Positions 26,379 to 33,256 of a DNA stretch of 58,397 bases are shown here, piece by piece. The position numbers and the translations under genes were made by a program. How positions within the stretch are numbered: position 1 is the stretch's first letter; each line of letters begins with the position of its first letter. The DNA is from Thiobacillus sp. 65-29 (GTDB lineage Bacteria; Pseudomonadota; Gammaproteobacteria; Burkholderiales; Thiobacillaceae), in assembly GCA_001899775.1 (NCBI GenBank), contig MKWN01000052.1:1-58397 (forward strand). The letters are read 5' to 3'. The notes under the pieces are model-generated. The model made no database searches. It saw nothing but the letters and a program-made list of their open reading frames with translations, and was not told the DNA's origin.

Positions 26379-27011
26379 TCAACCCGCCATTTTGGCGGCC
26401 TTGCGGCTGCGCTCGATTTCGTAGGCTTTTTTCAGCATCGCCTGAATGCCCTTCTGGTCCTTGCACTTGTGGCCGCCCAGGAGTTCCATGGGATTCAAGC
26501 GCTTGGCCTTGATGAGGCCGAGGGCGACATCCTTCATCTTCATGCCTTCCTTCACGCCGGCGCCGAAACCGTCCTTGAAGTACAGGCCCATCGACAATTT
26601 GAGCTCGTTGACGCGGCCGGTCTTCGTCGCGTTCTTCCAGAACAGGCCGGAGAAGAAACGGGTCGGCTGCATCTTCGGCGCGATGCCGAGGCGGTGCGCG
26701 TACTCGGCCAGGCCGTGCATGATGTGGGTGATCGGCAGCTTGCGCGGACAGCGCACGATGCAGTTGTAGCACGAGGTGCAGTTCCACATCGAGGGGCTGG
26801 TCAGCACTTCCTCGCGCTTGCCGGCGCGGATCATCATGAAGATTTCCTGCGGCGGATGCTCCCAGGCGCTCTGGAAGTTGACCGGGCAGGAACCGGCGCA
26901 GACGCCGCATTGCATGCACATCTTCACCCAGTCGCCCATCTCGACCTGCTCTTCAACCTCCTTGAGGAAGCTGTTGCGGTACTTGGTGGCCATCGCGGTG
27001 TTGGCGCTCAT
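26379..27011 (-). CDS. hdrC: heterodisulfide reductase subunit C-like protein (Qmo-associated)
   Basis: The protein has 210 residues and two classical [4Fe-4S] motifs: CMQCGVCAGSCP (C32, C35, C38, C42) and CTSCYNCIVRCP (C78, C81, C84, C88). No membrane helix is present, unlike QmoC, which fuses an HdrC domain to a cytochrome b-like membrane domain. It probably passes electrons between QmoB and HdrB. ATG 27011 lies 12 bases from the qmoB stop. Confidence 0.9.
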   Translation of the reverse strand: MSANTAMATKYRNSFLKEVEEQVEMGDWVKMCMQCGVCAGSCPVNFQSAWEHPPQEIFMMIRAGKREEVLTSPSMWNCTSCYNCIVRCPRKLPITHIMHGLAEYAHRLGIAPKMQPTRFFSGLFWKNATKTGRVNELKLSMGLYFKDGFGAGVKEGMKMKDVALGLIKAKRLNPMELLGGHKCKDQKGIQAMLKKAYEIERSRKAAKMAG

Positions 27012-27023
27012 GAAGCTCTCCTG

Positions 27024-29285
27024 TTAGAAGCCTTTGAACGGGCTGGGGCCAATGGCGACCAGCTCCTCGGCGTACTTGTTGATCATCTCGGGCACGCGCT
27101 TGATGTCGGTGATGGCCACTTCCAGGTCGCGCACGCGCTCCGACTCGAGGTTCAGCGTCTTCAGCGTGTCGTCGATCTTGGACATGCGCACACGGCCGAG
27201 TTCGGAGCCCTTCACGAAGTGGCACTGGTACTGCTCGCCGGACTTGCAGCCCATCATCATCACGCCGTCGTAGCCGGCGTTCAGCGCGTCGGTTACCCAG
27301 ATGGTGTTGACCGAGCCGAGGCAGCGGATCGGGATGATGCGCACGAAAGCCGAATACTCGTTGTGGTTCATGCCCGCCATGTCGAGCGCCGGGTAGGCGT
27401 CGTTCTCGCACGCCAGGATGAGGATGCGCGGCTTCTCGCTGAACTCGTCGGGAATGTCGACCGCCTTGATCTGCGCGCCGACGGTGTTGACCGAGTAGTT
27501 CTCGAACGAGATCACGCGCACCGGGCAGGCGCCCATGCAGGTGCCGCAGCGGCGGCAGCGCGATTCGTTGAATACGGGGAAGCGCTTTTCGTCTTCGTCG
27601 ATGGCGCCGAACGGGCATTCCACGGTGCAGCGCTTGCACTGGGTGCAGCCTTCCAGGCGCACTTTCGGGAACGACAGGTCGCCCGAGCGCGGGTGCGCGG
27701 CGCGGCCGAGTTCGGCGTTCTCCAGTGCCTGGATCGCCTTCAGCGCGGCGCCGGTGGCGTCCTCGCGCGCCTGCGCCATGTCCATGGGACGGCGCACCGG
27801 GCCGGCGGTGTAGATGCCGGTGCGGCGGGTTTCGTAGGGGAAGCAGATGAAGTGGGAGTCGGTGAACCCCTGCGTCAACTGCGGCACGTCCGGACCCTGA
27901 CGGTAGGTCAGGTTGAGGATGGAAATCGGCTTGACCTCGACCGCCTCGCCTTCGGCCGGCGCTTCGCCTTCCTCGCCGGCAACCTGCGGCTTGGCGAGCG
28001 CCTCGATGTTCACGCCCGAATTCGGCACCTGGCCGGTGGCGAGCACCACCAGGTCGACGTCGGCGATGGTCGCGTCGGTGTCGTCGAGAATCAGGTCGTG
28101 GAATTTCACCGTGCTGGTGTTCCCGCTCGGCAGCACCTGCGAGACCTTGCCCTTGGTGAAAATGACGCCCTTTTCCTGCGCGCTGCGATAAAAATCCTCG
28201 CCGTTGCCGGGGGTGCGCAGGTCGGTGTAGACGACGACGGTCTCGACCGACGGGTTGGCGTCCTTGAAGTACATCGCCTGCTTGACGCTGGTGTTGCAGC
28301 AGTAGCCCGAGCAGTAGGAAAGATGTGTGCCCGTCGTGTCGCGCTGGCCGGCACACTGCACGAACACCACCGACGTCACCGGCTGGCCATCCGAAGGACG
28401 GCGGATCACGCCGTCCTTCGCCGCTGCTTCGCTGGCGAGCGCCTCGAGACCCGCCTGGTCGACCACGTTGGGCGACTTGCCGGCACCGAGTTCCGGCAGC
28501 TTGTTCATGTCGTACAGGGTGAAGCCGGTCGCCTGCAGGATCGCGCCGATGTCCTCGGTATGCGTGGCGCCCGATTCTGTGGCGACGTCGACGACGAAGC
28601 GGCCCGGCGCGCCCTCCGTCTTGGCGATGGTGGCGTTGAGGTACACCTTGATGTTGCTGTCGCCCATCACCTGCGAGACGAGATCGGCAACGCCTGTGTC
28701 GGCGGGCGACTTGAACGGCTCATGGATAGGGATGCGCTTGAAGAGCCTCGCGCCCCAGCCGCCGAGCGCACTACTCTTCTCGACCAGCACCACCGGATAA
28801 CCGGCCTTGGACGCCTCGACCGCCGCAGTCATGCCGGTGACGCCACCACCCACGACCAGCAGTGTCTTGTTGCTGCCGGTGTTGGGGTTGCCGCCGGGCG
28901 CGGTCATCGCCTTGACTTCGGCGCAACCCATGCGGATGTAGTCTTCCGCCATGTCCTGCGTGGTCTCGCGCGCCTCTTCCGTGTCGGGACGGATCCAGAT
29001 CACGCCCTCGCGCAGGTTGGCGCGGGCGACCGCGTTCTCCGGAAAGAAAAAAGCTTCGGTCTTGGCGCGGCGCGAGCACGCGCCGATCATGATGTGGGTG
29101 ACGCCCTCGTTGGCGACGTCGTTCCGGATCATCGCCACGCCATCGGCGTTGCACAGGAAATCGTGCGACTTGACGAGCGGAACCTTGCCATCCTTCTGCG
29201 CGACCTTGACCAGCGCGTCCGTATCGAGACGCTCGCCCAGCCCGCAGCCTTTGCAGATGTACGCTGCGACTTTGATGTCAGCCAT
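27024..29285 (-). CDS. qmoB: quinone-interacting membrane-bound oxidoreductase subunit B (HdrA/MvhD type)
   Basis: The protein has 753 residues. An N-terminal HdrA-like region with YICKGCGLGERLD and IGACSRRAKTE is followed by the FAD-binding motif LLVVGGGVTGMTAAVEAS near residue 142, and by CSGYCCNTSVKQ. Two [4Fe-4S] sites (CTQCKRCTVECP, CRRCGTCMGACP) lie around residues 545-590. A C-terminal MvhD-like domain has IPIRCLGSVNTIWV and MMMGCKSGEQYQCHF. This order matches QmoB, the flavin subunit proposed to exchange electrons with APS reductase. It starts directly after the qmoA stop (29286), so the two are surely cotranscribed. Confidence 0.92.
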   Translation of the reverse strand: MADIKVAAYICKGCGLGERLDTDALVKVAQKDGKVPLVKSHDFLCNADGVAMIRNDVANEGVTHIMIGACSRRAKTEAFFFPENAVARANLREGVIWIRPDTEEARETTQDMAEDYIRMGCAEVKAMTAPGGNPNTGSNKTLLVVGGGVTGMTAAVEASKAGYPVVLVEKSSALGGWGARLFKRIPIHEPFKSPADTGVADLVSQVMGDSNIKVYLNATIAKTEGAPGRFVVDVATESGATHTEDIGAILQATGFTLYDMNKLPELGAGKSPNVVDQAGLEALASEAAAKDGVIRRPSDGQPVTSVVFVQCAGQRDTTGTHLSYCSGYCCNTSVKQAMYFKDANPSVETVVVYTDLRTPGNGEDFYRSAQEKGVIFTKGKVSQVLPSGNTSTVKFHDLILDDTDATIADVDLVVLATGQVPNSGVNIEALAKPQVAGEEGEAPAEGEAVEVKPISILNLTYRQGPDVPQLTQGFTDSHFICFPYETRRTGIYTAGPVRRPMDMAQAREDATGAALKAIQALENAELGRAAHPRSGDLSFPKVRLEGCTQCKRCTVECPFGAIDEDEKRFPVFNESRCRRCGTCMGACPVRVISFENYSVNTVGAQIKAVDIPDEFSEKPRILILACENDAYPALDMAGMNHNEYSAFVRIIPIRCLGSVNTIWVTDALNAGYDGVMMMGCKSGEQYQCHFVKGSELGRVRMSKIDDTLKTLNLESERVRDLEVAITDIKRVPEMINKYAEELVAIGPSPFKGF

Positions 29286-30569
29286 TTATGCCTCCGCCTT
29301 TGCTACCTTGTTGACGACCTGAATCGCGCGCAGCGCGGCCGCCGTGGCCGATTGCACCGCGCGGTTCACGTCGAGCGCGTTGGTCGCGCAGCCCGCGCCG
29401 AACACCGCACCATTTGCCGGGTCGGCCTCGATGAAGCCGCTCGAGTCGGCGACGATGTGGCCGGGGATGTCCATGCCCTTGACCGACGGCTCCATGCCGA
29501 CCGCCAGCACGACCAGATCGTGCGGCGTGGAATAGCGCTTGTAGCCTTCGGTGTTCACGCCCCACACCACGGGGTTGCCGTCCTTGTCTTCCGAAATGCG
29601 CGCAACCTTGGACTTGATGAAGGTGACCGAGGCATCGTCCCTGACCTTCTGGTAGAAATCCTCGAAACGGTCGATGGCGCGGATGTCGATGTAGTAGATC
29701 GTCGACTTGCCGTCCTGCGGGTAATTCTCGCGCACGTAGTGGGTCTGCTTGAGCGAGGCCATGCAACAGAAGCGGGAACAGTGGCGCAGGTGGTTCTCGT
29801 CACGCGAGCCCGCACACTGGATGAAGGCGACGTTCTTCGCTTCCTTGCCATCGGACGGCCGCAGGATCTTGCCGCCGGTCGGGCCGTGCACGTCGGCCAG
29901 ACGCTCGAATTCGACGCTGGTGATGACGTTCTTGAAGCGCCCGTAGCCATAGGGCTGGATCTTAGCCGCGTCGTAGGGCTTCCAGCCGGTCGCCCAGATC
30001 ACCGCGCCCGCCCGCACCTGGATGGTCTCTTCCTGCATGTCGAGGTCGATCGCGCCGTATTTGCAGGCTGCCTTGGCCTTGTCCGCGTCGGGCGTGCCGA
30101 TGATCGCCGGATCGAGCACGTAGCGCTGCGGGTAGGCCATCGCGTTCGGCAGATACGCGGCCTTGTGCTTGCCCAGGTTGTAGTTGAACGGATCGTCGAC
30201 CTCGAGTTCGACCGCGCGTGCGCAGTCGCCGCAGGCGGTGCAGTTCGCGTTGACGTAGCGCGGGCTGACCTTGACCGTCGCCGTGTAGTCGCCCGCAACA
30301 CCGTCGATGCCGGTGACCTCGGCCAGCGTCAGCACGCGCACGCGCGGGTTGCTCTTCAGGCGGCGCAGGTTGATCTCCAGCCCGCACACCGGGTGGCACA
30401 TCTTGGGGAAGTACCGGTAAAGCTGGGAGGTGCGACCGCCCAGTGCCGGATTCTTCTCAACCAGAACGACGTTCTTGCCGGTTTCCGCCGCCTCAAGCGC
30501 AGCGGTCATGCCGGAAATTCCGCCGCCCACCACGAGTATGGTCTCGTTGGTCGCAACATGCTCCGTCAT
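29286..30569 (-). CDS. qmoA: quinone-interacting membrane-bound oxidoreductase subunit A (HdrA type)
   Basis: The protein has 427 residues. The FAD site ILVVGGGISGMTAALEAAE lies at the N-terminus. Then come CHPVCGLEINLRRL (C58, C62), CTACGDCARAV (C110, C113, C116, but Val120 where a fourth cysteine would complete a standard motif) and HCSRFCCMASLKQ. Length and order fit QmoA. The start is ATG 30569, with GGAGGAAAC directly upstream; an upstream ATG would include that ribosome site. It is the first gene of the qmoAB-hdrCB operon. The complex should carry electrons between AprBA and the quinone pool or another acceptor. Confidence 0.9.
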   Translation of the reverse strand: MTEHVATNETILVVGGGISGMTAALEAAETGKNVVLVEKNPALGGRTSQLYRYFPKMCHPVCGLEINLRRLKSNPRVRVLTLAEVTGIDGVAGDYTATVKVSPRYVNANCTACGDCARAVELEVDDPFNYNLGKHKAAYLPNAMAYPQRYVLDPAIIGTPDADKAKAACKYGAIDLDMQEETIQVRAGAVIWATGWKPYDAAKIQPYGYGRFKNVITSVEFERLADVHGPTGGKILRPSDGKEAKNVAFIQCAGSRDENHLRHCSRFCCMASLKQTHYVRENYPQDGKSTIYYIDIRAIDRFEDFYQKVRDDASVTFIKSKVARISEDKDGNPVVWGVNTEGYKRYSTPHDLVVLAVGMEPSVKGMDIPGHIVADSSGFIEADPANGAVFGAGCATNALDVNRAVQSATAAALRAIQVVNKVAKAEA

Positions 30570-30861
30570 TGTTTCCTCCATCCAAAGGATGCAAAGCCAA
30601 AAAATCGAGTCGATCCGGTCGGTTCCGGGCCCCCGTAAACGGGCCGCTCGAACGCCGGAAATGGAATCGGGGAATGGTACTCCGAAGCCCGCGTCCGCCG
30701 CCAGACGCAAGCATGCATTCTCAATCGAAGTTTTCTATGTACGAATAAGCGAAATGTTCCACCCGGCGGCGCACAAGCCCGCCCACGCCGCATTCCGCAG
30801 ACCCCGCAGGCAGGAACGCGGTATGTTCCCGCGGCGGACCCGAAGCGGCAGACGCGAAGGC
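30570..30861. other. 292-base leader region of the qmo operon
   Basis: No gene is apparent. Minus-strand reading shows an AT-richer patch near 30715-30760, the most likely promoter zone for qmoA, but no -35/-10 pair convinces me. The small gene upstream (30862-31095) is on the same strand and could share the transcript. Confidence 0.4.
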
Positions 30862-31095
30862 CTACAGTCCGATCACCTGCGCGTGCAGCCCGCGCTCCTG
30901 GAAATTGTGCAGCAGCCCGGATGCGCGGGTGGCGTCCGAATCGTAAACCACCATGATCATGTGGGCATTGTCGGCACGGTGCCCCACCGACACCACGCCC
31001 GGCTCGCGGCGCACCTCGTCTTCGAGCCGCAACAGCGCCGTGTCGTCCAGGGTTTCATCGACGTGTAGCATCACTTCGTTCAGGTTCGCACTCAT
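30862..31095 (-). CDS. small HMA-fold-like protein without metal cysteines
   Basis: The protein has 77 residues in a beta-alpha-beta-beta-alpha-beta pattern: NEVMLHVDETLDDTALLRLE, DEVRREPGVVSVGHR, AHMIMVVYDSD, GLLHNFQERGLHAQVIGL. This resembles heavy-metal-associated domains, but the CxxC metal site is missing. ATG 31095 was preferred over 31098 because AAGGAG sits at better spacing. It lies upstream of qmoA on the same strand. No function is known to me. Confidence 0.6.
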   Translation of the reverse strand: MSANLNEVMLHVDETLDDTALLRLEDEVRREPGVVSVGHRADNAHMIMVVYDSDATRASGLLHNFQERGLHAQVIGL

Positions 31096-31268
31096 CATCG
31101 CTCCTTTTTCGGGTCTGGCAATACGGGTGTTATAGCTCGGTCCGTCGGGAATGACAGCACAAAAAACCCCGACAGCGCCGCGTCTGGAACCTTGCGGCAA
31201 ACAGGGGCAGGGCCATCCCCATGGACCCATGGCCGGAGCCGTCTCGCGGGCGTGCCCGCAATGGCCGC

Positions 31269-31817
31269 TTATCGCCGCCCGGGCAGCATGTGTGTCATGG
31301 TGTTGTCGTGCAGGATACGGTGATGGTAGACGGCGGCCACGACATGCAGGCCGATCAGGAAATAACCCGCGTTGCCGAGCGTTTCATGCACTTCCTTCAA
31401 CTGCTTGGACAGTTCCTTGTTCTCGCCGATCAAGGCCGGGAGTTCGAGCCCGAAGAACGGGATGGGCTTGCCGGCCGCGCTCAGAATCAGCCAGCCAAGC
31501 AGCGGCATCCCGATCATCAGCGCATACAGTGCCAAATGTCCCAGTCTGGCTGCCCATTGCATCCAGGCGGGGGGTTCGGGCCGGATTGCGGGAGCCGGGC
31601 CGGACAGGCGGGCGACAAGCCGCAGCCACACCAGTACGAAGACCAGCATGCCGAACATGAAATGCCAGGTCTTCATCGCTTCGCGTGCCTCGCTCCCCTT
31701 GGGGTAGATTCCATGCAACTCGATGGATGCGTAGACCGCGATGAAAAGCAGCAGCATCAACCAGTGGATGCCGATCAGGAGCGAGCCATAGCGTTCGGGG
31801 GTGTCTTTCCGGTTCAT
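31269..31817 (-). CDS. cytochrome b561
   Basis: This is a 182-residue membrane protein of the CybB type with four helices. His18, His52, His144 and His158 have the same relative spacing as the four heme ligands of E. coli CybB, so two b hemes are expected. It could oxidise quinol or pass electrons to periplasmic partners. No partner gene is next to it. The stop codon is followed by a GCGGGC/GCCCGC hairpin without a U-run. The family is clear; the role is not. Confidence 0.9.
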   Translation of the reverse strand: MNRKDTPERYGSLLIGIHWLMLLLFIAVYASIELHGIYPKGSEAREAMKTWHFMFGMLVFVLVWLRLVARLSGPAPAIRPEPPAWMQWAARLGHLALYALMIGMPLLGWLILSAAGKPIPFFGLELPALIGENKELSKQLKEVHETLGNAGYFLIGLHVVAAVYHHRILHDNTMTHMLPGRR

Positions 31818-31856
31818 GTGGGCTGCCTCGGCTCAGGAAAATCCGTCTTTTTCATT

Positions 31857-31925
31857 CTATCCCCGCAAGGCACTGACGATACGCTCAAAAGTCAAATCCA
31901 ATTTGCTGTTGAAGTGCGTGGTCAT
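31857..31925 (-). pseudogene. 5' stump of an AHSA1/SRPBCC gene
   Basis: A 22-codon frame (THFNSKLDLTFERIVSALRG after the first two residues) matches the start of AHSA1-type SRPBCC proteins, which typically follow an ArsR regulator gene. Its ATG at 31925 keeps a strong AAGGAG site. After LTFERIV the family similarity stops and TAG follows, so the rest of the gene is lost. Cytochrome b561 begins 40 bases further on. The start overlaps the end of the ArsR frame. Confidence 0.6.
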
Positions 31926-32379
31926 CGGTATTCTCCTTGGCTGGGGCTCCGTTGCCTGCCGATCGTTTGGCGCGCTTGTCGGCAGCACTTCTATTGGTCT
32001 TGACCCGCGGGTCGATGGGCTTGCTTGCGTCGGGGGTGGCCGCCGATTCAGCGACGTGCAGTTCGTGCAGAGAGACATCCAACTGGTCCCGGCGCCCTTC
32101 CCATAACTGTCGGTACTGTTCGATCCAGTCGACGGCTTGCCTGAGCTGCTCGCCATCGATCCTGCAGGGGCGCTGCTGCGCATGGCGGGTCTTGGTCAGC
32201 AAGCCCGCTTTTTCCAGTTTCTTGATGTGCTTCGAGACGGCGGGCAGGCTCATCCGGAACGGCGCGGCGAGCTCGCTGACCGAGGCCTCGCCTTGCGCCA
32301 GACGCACCAGCATCGCCCGCCGCGTGGGGTCTGACAGCGCGGCAAACGTCGTATTCAGGGTGTCGCTTACTGTATTCAT
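31885..32379 (-). CDS. ArsR-family transcriptional regulator
   Basis: The protein has 164 residues. The winged helix-turn-helix lies in residues about 8-95 (FAALSDPTRRAMLVRLAQGE, SVSELAAPFRMSLPAVSKHI, KKLEKAGLLTKTRHAQQRPC). It lacks the classical metal-binding ELCVCDL motif and belongs to the ArsR group usually paired with SRPBCC proteins. The last 60 residues are polar, unusual for the family, and overlap the stump of the partner gene, so the C-terminus may be extended by loss of the original stop. A perfect palindrome lies 20 bases upstream of the ATG, a likely autoregulatory site. Confidence 0.82.
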   Translation of the reverse strand: MNTVSDTLNTTFAALSDPTRRAMLVRLAQGEASVSELAAPFRMSLPAVSKHIKKLEKAGLLTKTRHAQQRPCRIDGEQLRQAVDWIEQYRQLWEGRRDQLDVSLHELHVAESAATPDASKPIDPRVKTNRSAADKRAKRSAGNGAPAKENTDDHALQQQIGFDF

Positions 32380-32399
32380 CTTTATTTATTTTCCTATCA

Positions 32400-32411
32400 G
32401 GTTAATTAACC
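32400..32411. promoter_or_regulatory. palindromic operator of the ArsR gene
   Basis: GGTTAATTAACC is a perfect 12-base palindrome just upstream of the regulator, in an AT-rich promoter region. A further GATTAAC half-like element lies at 32416-32422. This arrangement fits ArsR-type autorepression. Confidence 0.55.
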
Positions 32412-32560
32412 TTTCGATTAACAATAGACGGTAATCCGGCAATCGGCAAGCCCGTCAGCCCCCAGGCTGTGGGCTGACTCAGGCAGCCCTCTCCACAACG
32501 TGGCTGAGATTGGGGGGAATACGGTTCCATCGCACGCCCACATCAACCACACCAGTCACC

Positions 32561-32589
32561 TTGCCTGCACGGGCACGTCCACCTACAAT
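32561..32589 (+). promoter_or_regulatory. sigma-70 promoter of the first toxin-antitoxin operon
   Basis: TTGCCT (32561-32566) and TACAAT (32584-32589) are separated by exactly 17 bases. The expected start is about 32596, about 20 bases before the antitoxin ATG. Confidence 0.65.
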
Positions 32590-32601
32590 CTGGTTAACCA
32601 G
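32590..32601. promoter_or_regulatory. palindromic operator of the first toxin-antitoxin operon
   Basis: CTGGTTAACCAG is a perfect 12-base palindrome directly after the -10 box, covering the predicted transcription start. Binding of the antitoxin or toxin-antitoxin complex here would block transcription, as in other Phd/VapB systems. Confidence 0.6.
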
Positions 32602-32616
32602 TTCGGGAAGCCGCCC

Positions 32617-32853
32617 ATGCATACTGTCGGCGCCTTCGAGGCCAAAGCCAAAATCGCGGAACTGCTCGACAAGGTCGCGGCGGGCGAAACCGTGCTCATC
32701 ACGCGGCGCGGCGAGGCCGCCGCACTCCTGGTTCCCCCCACGCAGATCGCGCAGAACAGATCGCGCGCGCTCAGCGAAATCCGGCGCTTCCGCAAATCCT
32801 GCAAAACCGGCAAGGTGGATATCGAAGCGCTGATCAACGAGGATCGGCCTTGA
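32617..32853 (+). CDS. Phd/YefM-type antitoxin
   Basis: The protein has 78 residues. The N-terminus has the Phd/YefM DNA-binding pattern (VGAFEAKAKIAELLDKVAAG, ETVLITRRGEAAALLVPP). The C-terminus (SEIRRFRKSCKTGKVDIEAL) should wrap and inhibit the toxin. The stop codon overlaps the TTG start of the PIN-domain gene (TTGA), so the pair is translated together. A good promoter and operator precede it. Confidence 0.8.
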   Translation: MHTVGAFEAKAKIAELLDKVAAGETVLITRRGEAAALLVPPTQIAQNRSRALSEIRRFRKSCKTGKVDIEALINEDRP

Positions 32854-33254
32854 GCTTCGTGGTGGATTGCTCGGTGGGAGCACGCTGGTTGTTGCCGGAC
32901 GAAGCCACGCCCTACACTGAAGCGGTATTCGATTTGCTGGCTACACGGGATGTGGTCGTGCCCGGGCTGTTTATATCCGAGTTCGGCAACGTGTTCCTGA
33001 AACTAGCCCGACAACGCAAGCTCTCCGCCGATCAGGCGGCGGGCGCGGTGCAGCGGTTTGCCCAGCTCGGTCTGGAAGTGGATCGCCAGACACCCGATCC
33101 CGTAAGGCTGTTTTCGCTAGCCATGCAATACGGCCTGTCGGCCTACGACGCAACCTATCTTGAACTTGCGCTCCGGCGCGGGGTACCGCTGGCGTGTTGG
33201 GATGGCGGGCTCAGGGCCGGCGCGGAAAAAGCCGGGCTGTACCTCGCCGTCTGA
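32850..33254 (+). CDS. vapC: VapC-like PIN-domain toxin
   Basis: This 134-residue PIN ribonuclease has the four expected acidic positions: Asp6 (FVVDCSVGARWL), Glu44 (ISEFGNVFLKLA), Asp in SAYDATYLELAL and Asp in ACWDGGLRAG. VapC enzymes cleave tRNA or rRNA when the antitoxin is lost. The TTG start at 32850 overlaps the antitoxin stop; GTG codons a few residues later are alternatives. It ends 2 bases before the convergent recQ stop. Confidence 0.8.
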   Translation: MSFVVDCSVGARWLLPDEATPYTEAVFDLLATRDVVVPGLFISEFGNVFLKLARQRKLSADQAAGAVQRFAQLGLEVDRQTPDPVRLFSLAMQYGLSAYDATYLELALRRGVPLACWDGGLRAGAEKAGLYLAV

Positions 33255-33256
33255 AT

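Noticed and set aside
25437-30569. Reading the Hdr-like genes as the sHdr-lipoate sulfur oxidation system
   Set aside because: There is no lipoate-binding protein, second HdrB/HdrC pair or TusA-type gene; the QmoA/QmoB architecture with the MvhD domain fits Qmo instead.
26046-30638. A 1530-codon open frame on the plus strand across the qmo operon
   Set aside because: It is antisense to four well-supported iron-sulfur and flavin genes, its translation is rich in His, Val, Ala and Arg with no family features, and such frames are expected in GC-rich DNA.
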